Part shown: piece after piece, positions 56,052 through 64,000 of the stretch
Position numbering within the stretch: the first letter of the stretch is position 1
How the letters are laid out: every line of letters begins with the position of its first letter
From: Eutreptiella sp. 'Long Island Sound 2002'
Lineage: Eukaryota; Euglenozoa; Euglenophyceae; Eutreptiales; Eutreptiaceae
Reading direction: 5' to 3'
Length of the DNA: 64,000 nt
Assembly: GCA_964036045.1 (NCBI GenBank)
Contig: OZ038380.1
Span: 169,620,031-169,684,030 of the forward strand
The notes under the pieces: generated by a model
Told to the model about the DNA's origin: nothing
Databases searched by the model: none
Seen by the model: the letters and a program-made list of their open reading frames with translations, nothing else
Position numbers and translations under genes: made by a program

Positions 56052-56507
56052 CTCCAAAAGCCCACGTGGACCTCCCCATGTAGTCGCCCCCGCCATTGCC
56101 TGACAGAGGCATGAACAGCGCCCAATCCGCGCTGTCAGCGCTGCCGTCGCCGACCCCTATACGCAGCGACGTTACCCCTGACAACCCACTGGAGCCTGTT
56201 AGCGTTCCAACGGTACAGTGCCCATTGGTCCAGGTACTGGACCCAGTGTTGCTGGGAGGAGAGGTGCCTAGACAGCCTTGCACAATGGACAGCAGGGTTC
56301 GGCCCGTGTACGACGAGGTCAGCGAGTACCGCGCGTACTTGCCCGCCGCATCCTCAAACATGAGTTCGGAGATCGCTGTGGAATCATAAGCGCTGCGCTT
56401 CCCATAGCCGCTTGATACTGTAGAGCCAGAGGTGAACCAGTACGTCCACTGGTTCTTGTAAGTCGAGGTGCTTCCGGTGGCTTCAAACAACGTGGTGCTG
56501 AGTGTTC
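56052..56507 (-). CDS. first visible exon of the giant surface-protein gene: unrecognised extracellular domain
   Basis: 456 bp, 152 codons, phase 1-1, with strong splice signals (tgcattccag|gaac; cttttggag|gtgagt). The peptide is Ser/Thr/Gly-rich but not repetitive: LFEATGS, NQWTYWFTSGS, ELMFEDAAGKYARYSL, TLLSIVQGCLG, TNGHCTVG, LRIGVGDGS, DWALFMPLSGNG. Only two cysteines, probably paired. It has the look of a secreted beta-rich lectin or laminin-G-like fold, but I cannot assign a family. Being phase 1-1 it needs an upstream exon that carries the start codon and signal peptide; I did not find one. Confidence 0.75.
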
Positions 56508-56693
56508 CTGGAATGCAATGCGACAGAAAGCACCGATGAGCCCCATCTGAGAATGAGCATCTTGCTGCATGATGTCGATTTGACATCTGGCTTGAAGCGA
56601 CTTCTCCTTTTTCCTTCTGGAACAGAACTATGGGGAACATGTTCTGAGACTCCCTCATTGGGGAAATGAAAATAGGCGGTGCATGGATGATGT

Positions 56694-56996
56694 GTACAGG
56701 TGGAGCACACAAGGGGTGTGCAAGGGGTGTACAATGGGTGTACAAGGGGTGTACAAGGGGTGTACAAGTGGTGTACAAGTGGCGTACAAGAGGTGTACAC
56801 GGGGTGTACAAGGGGTGTACAAGGGGTACACAAGTGGTGTACAAGGGGTAGACAAGGGGTGTACAAGGGGTAGACAAGGGGTGTACAAGGGGTAGACAAG
56901 GGGTGAACAAGGGGTAGACAAGGGGTGTACAAGGGGTAGACAAGGGGTGTACAAGGGGTAGACAAGGGGTGTCAAAGGGGTGTACAAGGGGTGAAC
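56694..56996. repeat. 11-bp minisatellite GGGGTGTACAA / GGGGTAGACAA
   Basis: Roughly 27 units over 300 bp, with GTGTACAA and GTAGACAA variants alternating toward the right. It is followed by GA-rich AAGAAG/GATGACGAC trinucleotide sequence at 57000-57082. Confidence 0.92.
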
Positions 56997-57999
56997 AAAA
57001 GAAGAAGAAGAAGATGAGAATGACAATGACGATGACGACGACGACAATGACGATAATGACGACGACGACGACGATGATGACGATGACACACAACAATTAA
57101 AGCACAAACATTCATTGCATGGCTTTGCAAACCAGACCCCCAAAACCATGGGGAGGAATATGAAAAAAAAATTGGGTCGCAAGCACCAAAGAAAATTGAC
57201 AATGACCACAAAAAGCCACACGTGATCACTGATTTCTAGCGTCACCCCCGCCACAGACCCCAAATTTGCGGCGTGACCGCCTCCTACACACCCCAAATTT
57301 CCAGCACCCCCGTGTGACATCTCGTCTCTGGCGTCTGACCTCAGCAGGGCCCCAGAGGGTCACCCGTTGTTCCTTTCGCCGCATGAGACAGCGTTGGGTC
57401 TTCCTTCTACTTGTGTGTCCTTTTCCTGGGGCCCAATGATATTGCTGCGATGGACCGCTGTGCTGCGAAATCCATGGCCCACCCCTCCTTCTCCCCCACG
57501 TGGCTGCCCATCCTTTTGTCCACCCCTCTTCTCTGGCCGCCCATCCTTCCGTCGACCTTAGGCTGGCGGTCCTGCGTGCCTGCGCTGCACACTGTTGTCC
57601 CGTACCCCATTGCCCCCGACACAGCCCGAATTTCCGGCCACCCCGACCTAATTTTCGGTGCCCCCCCCCCACCCCTTACAGACCCCTAATTTTCGGCATA
57701 CCCCCTCCCCCAACACACCTCAAAATTTCCGGCATACCCTATCCAGCGCTCAGCACACCCGCTCCAACCTTAGCCGTCCACAACCCTCCACAACCCTCTC
57801 CAGCCCACAACCACCGAGAGGAACCCTCAGCCACTGTCTGCGGCGTGGCGAAAGGCCGCCCTACTATGCGTTACAACCGGCTGGCAGTTGTGCATGCAAT
57901 GCACAAAGGGCTGCATGGGGCGTGCACCATCTCGCCCCCCGACACCAGAGCAACCATTGAAGCCATTTCTTCGCTTAGCCACCATGTGTTTGCCCCCCT

Positions 58000-58300
58000 G
58001 TGTGACATTCCGTCTGGTTGTTGTTTCTTTACGGGGCCCTGGACGGTCACCCGTCCTTCCCTTCGCACGTTGCGTCGGGTCGCTGCGTTCTGTCGGCCAC
58101 TGCGGCCGGTGCTCCTGCTGGTGTCGTTTCTGCGTCGGCGGTGCCCAGTGGTTGGTGTGCCGGGGCTGTGCTGGATGTGGCGGATGTGCCGTTTGCGCGT
58201 CAGCGGCGCCCAGTAGTTGGCGTATGGAGGTTGTACTGGTCGTTGTGGGGGTCGTTTGACTGTTTTTGCTGCCCCCCCCCCCCCTCCACAACCACAATAC
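58000..58300 (+). repeat. dispersed repeat family 'TGTGACATTCCGTC', copy 2
   Basis: Matches 55614-55915 through most of its length, including CGTTGCGTCGGGTCGCTGC and GTGCTCCTGCTGGTGTCGTT. Confidence 0.82.
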
Positions 58301-59099
58301 AATGGCATACCGTTTGCCAAGCTTCCCATCGAAAGCACCATAAAGATGACCCAGAGTACTACCCTGGGCTTTTTCACAGTACTGAATGGCATGGTCAATT
58401 GTTGTGCTTCTCGGCCAGAAAATCTAGCAGCATGACAACAAACGTGCCATGGCTCCAATTTCTCGTGAGAAATTGAGAGAGCAAAAGAGGACTGAAGCGA
58501 AGGAATGAAGACCATGGGCTATGCACACATACCCTGCGGGCCATAGGAGGAACAGGAGGAGGGGACGCAGCTGTACCTGACCGCCAGTCAGCCCATGGTG
58601 CAAACGGTTGGGGTATTAAATCGGCAAGTGTCCAGTGTCCAGGGTTGGGTCCAGCGGCGTCGCATGCCCCATGGCGTTGGGGACCCCAGGTGCTCCCTTC
58701 CTGGACCGTGGAGCCCCCAAACACCGCACAACCCTGTCAAGGACCAGGATGGAGCCAGTTGTGGGCGCGCCTCGACAGTCCTGACAGTCCGTTCTTTCGA
58801 GGAGCACCCGGATGCTTTGATGGGGCTGCACCTGAGCCCGGCAAAGGCCCATCTTGTGCGCCAAGGCTACATGCAACGGTTCAAAAGTGATGTGCACCGC
58901 ATACCCTGCCGCACAGAGTACCACTCCCATCCACTATTGTAGGGCCTGCTGCTGCTGCATACAGCCTCTAACATGTACAGTAGCGTGGGGCAACGGCAGG
59001 CCAAAAAAGACCATTCGTCCGTGGACCTGCCGATATCCTCGGTTAGGTGGTGAGCCAGGTCCAGAGGTGGTCACAACCAAGGGGTCCTCTGTGTGGTAG

Positions 59100-59240
59100 G
59101 CGGTCCGCGGACCACTGATCCGCGGGGGTCCAAAACGCCCCCCCACCCCCCCCACCAAATGATCCGCGGATCACGGATCACCCACCCCATAACCCCCCCT
59201 GCCTAGCAAAATGATCCGCAATTTTCCGGATCACTAATTC
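59100..59240. repeat. GATCCGCGGATC-type palindromes (related sites at 59815-59915)
   Basis: ATGATCCGCGGATCACGGATCA and GATCCGCAATTTTCCGGATC lie between C-rich linkers. The sites at 59815-59915 share linkers such as TCACCCACCCCATAA and CTGCCTAG. They resemble the GATCCG array at 12905-13150 in arms and C-rich spacers. Confidence 0.6.
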
Positions 59241-59299
59241 GGACACGTGGACAGTCCTAGGGGCTCAAGAACCCGTGGTCGTGATGCGTACACATATGG

Positions 59300-59440
59300 A
59301 ATCATGCCAACACAAAGAAGGCGGGCACATGCAAAGCAAAGCAATGGAAATGTTGGATAACTTGGATAAAAACCCCGCCACCGGCATGGGAAAAAAGGTC
59401 TCCACTGTACATACACTGTACATTTTAGTTTTGAGTTCAT
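59300..59440 (+). repeat. dispersed repeat (second copy about 61400-61545)
   Basis: AAATGTTGGATAAC...GCCACCGGCATGGGAAAAA-GTCTCCAC and the following TAGTTTTGA are shared with 61400-61545 (AAATGTTGGATGAC...GCCACCGGCATGGGGAAAAA), same orientation, moderately diverged. Confidence 0.7.
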
Positions 59441-59446
59441 GTAACT

Positions 59447-59650
59447 TCCAAATGTAAGTATCACGTAGAGCACGCACAAAGCAACATATTAATTGACCAA
59501 TTTGTATTGCAAAAAATGATCCAAAAATGTAACATCCAAATGTAAATATCACGTAGAGCACGCACAAAACAACATATTGATCGACCAATTTGTGTTGCAA
59601 AAAATGATCAAAAAATGCATCTTCCAAATGTAAGTATCACACAGCAACAT
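59447..59650. repeat. about 78-bp tandem repeat, 2.5 copies
   Basis: CTTCCAAATGTAAGTATCAC ... GCAACATATT ... GACCAATTTGT-TTGCAAAAAATGATC repeats twice and a half in AT-rich sequence. Confidence 0.85.
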
Positions 59651-59964
59651 ATTGGACCAACAATGTGTCTACAAAAAAAAGAACCCAAAATGGAAATTCA
59701 CTTGTTCCATCAATTTAACTTCCAAAAAATGAACCACAAGTCCACAAGACCATTGACACAAAGTTCAAAGTGCAATAAGCAAAATGGTCCAGAATGGTCC
59801 AAGAATGATCCAAAGTGATCCACGGATCACCCCCCCCGAACCCCCCCCCCCCTCCACTGCCTAGTGTTTGGATCAAAAATGATCAGGGTCACCCACCCCA
59901 TAAGCCCCCCCCCCCCCCCTGCCTGCCGCACTCTTCAGGGCGTCCTGGAAGTGAACCACCGCCA

Positions 59965-60085
59965 ATATGGCTACATCGCCCCTGCATTCTCTGGGTCCCC
60001 ATGGTGGGGATAGATCAATATGGCTACATCACCCCTGCCTTCTCAGGGACCCCATGGTGGGGATGGATGGCCGCAGGGCTGCCCT
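59965..60085. repeat. two-copy tandem, about 57 bp
   Basis: ATATGGCTACATC-CCCCTGC-TTCTC-GGG-CCCCATGGTGGGGAT occurs twice in a row. It shares GGCTACAT-CCCCTGC with the tandem repeat at 7937-8195. Confidence 0.75.
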
Positions 60086-61189
60086 GTCAACTAGACCCGT
60101 CTCCTAAGGAAGTTCCCAAGTGCGGTTTTGGGGCTGAAATATACCATCCTGGCCCACACGTCCATCCTCGCGTGTGTCACCACCGCTTAGAGCGAAGCTC
60201 AGCAAGGGCGCACTGAGCCCACCTCTGGCAGATTATGTCCAGGCGGTACAATAGCTGACAAGGGAGGCAGGCGTGCAACAACACCAGAAAAAGAATGCTC
60301 ATTGGACCATAAGCTGAAGAGAACAGTGAGGGACCATTGTGGGGCACATTGGACGATACTTGGCTGCGGACCACCGCTGGGTAAAGGTAGCAGTGTACGC
60401 AAACTGTCACAAAGTGACCCTGGTAAAGCGTTTGCCACACCCGTGGCAGGGCCAATCATCAGGCCAAGGGGATAGTGTGCATTGGTGAGCACCTCACTGT
60501 CCGGGGGATAGGTTGCAAGCCTTCAGAGCCGGGCAATGTGCGCGGAAAAACTGCTTGTAGAAGTTTTGGGGAAAAGTGCTCGGAAAAAAGATTGCCATGG
60601 CCAAAGGTGCTCGCAATTTTGCATGCAACATTCCATGGGGCCCTAACATGGGCAATGTGCCCAGAAAAACCGCTCCGAAAAATTGCACGGAGAAATAGAT
60701 GGCATCTTTTGCGCAAAACGAGATATTGCATCCAATACTTTGTCCTAGCATGCTTTTGTGCTTGGAAAAAATGCTTGGATGCCCATCTTGGGTCTACCGT
60801 TGTTCCCATGGGCATCCAAAGTAAAATGGTTGCAAAGTGCAAGGTCCCAGATGGTGCATTTTGCCCAGCACAACACAACGTGCCCACATTGTGCACATAG
60901 AATTGGGGAAGAGGGGGTGGTGAGGAACCCCTTTCATCACTAAGGATCCCTCAGTGGAGAGGGATCCTTTGCACCAAGTGATGCAAGGACCATTAGGCTC
61001 CCATTTGACGGCGATACAAGTGAAAGAATGAGCCATGAGCTCGCACACTATGCTCCTCCGAGACGATATTATATGCACGCAAACGTGGTTGTTGTCCATG
61101 TAGCGAGACAAAGTGATGGTGTATGTGTGTGATCGTGTATGATTGTAATTTAAGGACTGGTTTTTCCAAAGGAAAATGGGCTATTAACC

Positions 61190-61320
61190 CAGTGATTTGG
61201 AAAAAAAAACTGTGAGCTTCGCCGTTTTTTTTTCGGCAGAAAAACGGGTCAACGGCCCGCTTTTGCCAAAAAGGGTTTTACGGCCCGTTTTTTTTGGCGA
61301 AAAAAACGGGTCCCTAGCTA
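61190..61320. repeat. imperfect hairpin with poly-T/poly-A arms
   Basis: CGCCGTTTTTTTTTCGGC, AAAACGGGTCAACGGCCCGC, TTTACGGCCCGTTTTTTTTG and GGCGAAAAAAACGGG can pair in several nested ways. No gene is nearby. Confidence 0.55.
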
Positions 61321-61552
61321 ACGATAGGGTACCAAGACCATCATCCACTTTGTGTGAACCCTTGGTGACCGCTGTGGTTCCCCCTTGCCTCACAAAGCAC
61401 ACTTTGAGAAGAAGCAAAGCTAAAGAATGAGATACAAAATCAAATGTTGGATGACGTGAATAAAAAGCCTGCCACCGGCATGGGGAAAAACGTCTCCACG
61501 GAACATATAGTGCATAGGATAGTTTTGAATAGTCACTTTTGATTAGCACGTG

Positions 61553-61990
61553 TTAGTTTCGATAACCTTGTCCTCCGAATCTGGAGACAATGTGGTACCC
61601 ATTTGAGCTCTGATCTGCATATATTTCATGGAGCTCTTGGCGTAGCCATGCCTGTGACTCCGGGGTGTGGAAGTGCAGGGTGTTATGCTGCCACATGGGC
61701 AGCACCTCGGGGCGATAATGGTGGTGTGTGTTGAACCGGTACTTTTCATAGTACCACCGGTTCTCGACATCCATGCCTTGCACTTTACGGGACTCATGTG
61801 TCCCTAAGGTTATGTGCTGCCACGGGCGTATTTCCTCCTCCCACCACGCCCATACCTTAGAGACATGTCGTGGGGTTGTGTGTGGTGCCATGGGTATGTG
61901 TGTCTGGGGTATCTGCGACTCATCACTAGATGAGTCTTGCGCATCCACCGATTCACATGTGTGTGGTTGTGCATGCTGTGCTAGTATATA
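61553..61990 (-). CDS. unknown protein, short ORF or 3' terminal exon
   Basis: The minus-strand frame is open from just downstream of a TAG near 61997 to a TAA at 61553. There is no in-frame ATG near the start; the first plausible initiation is a GTG at 61948, so it may be a terminal exon with an acceptor near atatactag (about 61988). The peptide is mixed and polar, with an aromatic/His-rich part (ENRWYYEKYRFNTHHHYRP, MWQHNTLHFHTPESQAWLRQ). I do not recognise it. It lies 0.9 kb downstream of the reverse-transcriptase-like ORF on the same strand and could belong to the same element. Confidence 0.4.
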   Translation of the reverse strand, partial: YILAQHAQPHTCESVDAQDSSSDESQIPQTHIPMAPHTTPRHVSKVWAWWEEEIRPWQHITLGTHESRKVQGMDVENRWYYEKYRFNTHHHYRPEVLPMWQHNTLHFHTPESQAWLRQELHEIYADQSSNGYHIVSRFGGQGYRN

Positions 61991-62438
61991 CTAACTCACA
62001 AGAGCACTCTCAACACCAGCACAACTCCTCAGCCAAAAAATCAATTGAACATGGGAAGCTAAGTGCAGATGACAGTCGAAAAGCAGGGCAATATGGTGGA
62101 CGGGATATCAGGCATTTCAATGTACACAAGCTTATGCCAGACAAACATGAAGGCCATGCGGCACACTGCAATCAAAGATACTGTTCACGCTGCTCTGAAC
62201 CACGGGCTCAAAAAATCAGCCCCAAGTGGTAGACAGACCAAAGCATCAGGCTCGCGTCTCACTACAGCCAGCCCACAAAAACCTTGCACTGTTATGAAAG
62301 AGCACAGTTAAAACACTTGTAGAATCAAAAGAACACGACATCCCTCCCTGACCCGCAATCCGAGTGCAACTGCTAGCTCAGCCCCGCTTTTCGTGCGCTG
62401 GCTCCTGCACTCAAATAGTAACAAATAACAACAAAAGA
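61991..62438. other. spacer without recognisable features
   Basis: About 450 bp of roughly 50% GC, non-repetitive sequence between the two minus-strand ORFs. Two overlapping plus-strand ORFs of 82 and 100 codons have no recognisable content. I see no terminal repeat of a retroelement. Confidence 0.5.
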
Positions 62439-64000
62439 TCACAAGACAGATCCAGAACTCGGCCCAGCGCTTTCAGAATCGCACACAAAGCGCTTGGCTT
62501 CTTCAATCCAAACCAGAATATCGGTTTTGGTAAAGAAGGCATCCAGGGCAAACCGCTGACACGCTCTGAAGACCCGACCTTTCCACCATCGAGAGGGGTA
62601 GCCTCGAATAGTCAGGCCCCAGATGATGGAGCGCACGTTGCAGACAAGGTCGTCTCGTGACCATGCATACCACATCGATTTGCAAATCAGGGCACTCACG
62701 AGTGACCTCCACACCACACGTGCATTGGGCGCCTTAGGGTGGACCCATTTATGCCATTCAGCATTCACTGTGTCACGCAGATCGAGGCAGACCCCTTTAC
62801 GACGCAAACGCAGGACGGAGGGGTGGGACCCATGCGTGATGACAGCTTCACCCCAGACGACGTCGCTCCCATGCGCTTCCCATTTCAAGGGGATTCCATA
62901 GACAATTCGAAGGATCACAAAAACAACAAATTTAATATGCTCCAACAGTCTCGCACCCATATTTGCACAGATCAGGTAAATGTTATCCCTATACCGACTA
63001 AACAGCACGAAGGGGAAGGAGGCTGCACTCAGCTGCTGGGAGTCTGGCCAACACATGGGGTTCAGAATTTCGCCCCGAACAGCCAGTAAAGGATGAAAAG
63101 CCTTCAGAAAATTCGCAACTCTCCCGCGCTGCTTTTTCTGGACGTGCTGCAACACAGTGGAAATCCTGCCATTGGCTGCCCCATCCCATGGGGTCGATTT
63201 GATCAACCACACAGTTTCACTGCCCACCTGGACAGATCCAAACATGCTGTCAAGTGGGGCCCACCATTGATAGCACCCCACCTCTCGCAGGCTGTCAATA
63301 GTCATCGCAGGGCAGGAGGGCGCTGTCATGATCTTACCAGACGGTATCATGCAGGCTGCATTGCGGGGGGCCATGGTAAAATCCGAATTGTCTGAAAAAG
63401 TACACCGGACCTCAAGAGGCAGGTCAGCCGGTTTCGGGGAATCAACAAAATCTCGGGGTGGCTGACGAATAGCTGAGTGAATGTCCTGTATCGTCTGTGG
63501 CACCTGTTCACCGTGCAAAGCTGTCACTTCTCTCCAAATAGCCCAAATCTCAGCTAACTGTGCTGAGATAAAGCCTCCAATAGGGACACCGCGAAGGCCT
63601 TGCCGCAAAATGACCGGGCCCGCAACGAACAATACGTTATCATAGGTATCAAACCTGACGAACCGTGTCACCAGGTCCTGGGTGACATTCAGGAAAGCAT
63701 TGGAAGCAGCTGAGCCAATGTGGTCCAGGTGCTTATCGGCCTTCGATACCGCAAAGGTCAGTGAAGTGGAACGACGCTTCTTAGCTAGACTAGCAAGTGC
63801 CCATTCTAACGATAGCACAACTTGCTCCAGGGGAATCTCCCAGAACATGTCTGCCATATCCTTTTCAACCAAATGGGTGTGTTCCGGGATCGCACCTAAC
63901 CGACAGGCTGCAACCAACTGATCTCTCACACCAGGCATGCATGCAAAACCAAAACCCTCAGACTGCTCAATCAAGGCATTCACTAGGAGCTGCAGGCAAC
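62439..64000 (-). CDS. reverse-transcriptase-like protein, 5' end beyond the window
   Basis: The frame is open from the right window edge to a stop at 62439, about 520 residues. Counting from the GTG at 63983, motif A is VEKDMADMFWEIP (Asp42, then Phe47), motif B is GLRGVPIGGFISAQLAEIW (about 129-147), and motif C is RYRDNIYLI (Tyr331, Asp333, Asn334; codons 62982-62993). The first catalytic Asp of motif C is kept and the second is Asn instead of the usual YxDD. About 185 residues separate motifs B and C, far more than in most reverse transcriptases. The tail carries many Trp/Arg (WSRDDLVCNVRSIIWG). No integrase or RNase H is visible after it. It could be a retroelement or a domesticated RT. 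The upstream part with motifs 0-2 lies outside the window. Confidence 0.65.
   Translation of the reverse strand, partial: CLQLLVNALIEQSEGFGFACMPGVRDQLVAACRLGAIPEHTHLVEKDMADMFWEIPLEQVVLSLEWALASLAKKRRSTSLTFAVSKADKHLDHIGSAASNAFLNVTQDLVTRFVRFDTYDNVLFVAGPVILRQGLRGVPIGGFISAQLAEIWAIWREVTALHGEQVPQTIQDIHSAIRQPPRDFVDSPKPADLPLEVRCTFSDNSDFTMAPRNAACMIPSGKIMTAPSCPAMTIDSLREVGCYQWWAPLDSMFGSVQVGSETVWLIKSTPWDGAANGRISTVLQHVQKKQRGRVANFLKAFHPLLAVRGEILNPMCWPDSQQLSAASFPFVLFSRYRDNIYLICANMGARLLEHIKFVVFVILRIVYGIPLKWEAHGSDVVWGEAVITHGSHPSVLRLRRKGVCLDLRDTVNAEWHKWVHPKAPNARVVWRSLVSALICKSMWYAWSRDDLVCNVRSIIWGLTIRGYPSRWWKGRVFRACQRFALDAFFTKTDILVWIEEAKRFVCDSESAGPSSGSVL

Larger units (their letters stand above)
56508..61552. other. 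non-coding, repeat-rich region upstream of the first visible exon
   Basis: No supported gene in about 5 kb. Holds minisatellites, simple trinucleotide sequence, dispersed repeats and AT-richer stretches with poly-A/poly-T runs. It may be intron or intergenic. Short ORFs (up to 238 codons at 57500-58216, plus) fall in repeats or C-rich sequence. Confidence 0.5.

Noticed and set aside
55960-57096. 378-codon minus-strand ORF
   Set aside because: Only the stretch 56052-56507 looks like protein. The rest is the 11-bp minisatellite and trinucleotide repeat, and splice signals bound the coding part.
58797-58910. Possible retroelement RT fragment on the plus strand (FEEHPDALMGLHLSPAKAHL)
   Set aside because: A loose resemblance to the region after the Ty3-type catalytic motif, but only about 35 residues, with no catalytic motif and no flanking support.
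60475-60900. 141-codon plus-strand ORF
   Set aside because: Overlaps an antisense ORF of similar size, contains GAAAAA-TGCT/CGCT near-repeats and lacks any recognisable motif.

Overview
This window looks like nuclear DNA from a large-genome eukaryote, most likely a GC-rich unicellular alga or other protist. It has canonical GT..AG introns packed with poly-G/poly-C tracts, minisatellites and short transposons, and extracellular-type domains (sushi/CCP, REJ, GPS, IPT/TIG, EGF). I cannot name the species.

The main content is one reconstructed gene on the minus strand, open at the left edge of the window and possibly at the right of its first visible exon. I place twelve exons, from 5' to 3': 56507-56052 (unrecognised extracellular domain); five sushi/CCP-like exons at 51802-51608, 49879-49703, 48063-47887, 46312-46136 and 44641-44465; a 23.5-kb Ser/Thr/Pro mucin-like exon at 42843-19306; a Cys-rich exon at 14334-13870; two REJ-like exons at 12828-12536 and 11459-10992; a GAIN-like exon at 8929-8240; and an exon of at least 5.25 kb from 5250 to the window edge with a GPS motif, IPT/TIG-like region and about 29 EGF-like repeats. 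Splice phases agree at all eleven junctions (1-1 for the first eight exons, then 1-0, 0-0, 0-0 and 0). Together they encode about 10,690 residues. That they form one transcript is an inference from strand, order, splice sites and phase. The product reads as a giant secreted or surface glycoprotein: adhesive modules, a long stiff glycosylated stalk, a self-cleaving GAIN/GPS unit, then an EGF rod. No signal peptide or membrane segment lies in the window.

The mucin exon contains a tandem array of a 1,356-bp unit (452 codons), eight almost identical copies plus a truncated ninth, and an older 984-bp-spaced duplication. A Cys-bearing PPT motif recurs through it.

The introns hold non-coding sequence: hAT-like miniature elements with CAGGG ends (one with a perfect 8-bp target duplication, one nested inside another and missing from a duplicate site), a palindromic GATCCG array, many minisatellites, segmental duplications around three sushi exons, an AT-richer insert at 15.67-16.95 kb and a tRNA-like sequence at 44.1 kb.

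The right end (about 57-64 kb) is AT-richer and repeat-rich. It carries a short unknown ORF (61553-61990, minus) and the 3' part of a reverse-transcriptase-like gene (62439-64000, minus) with a YRDN motif C.
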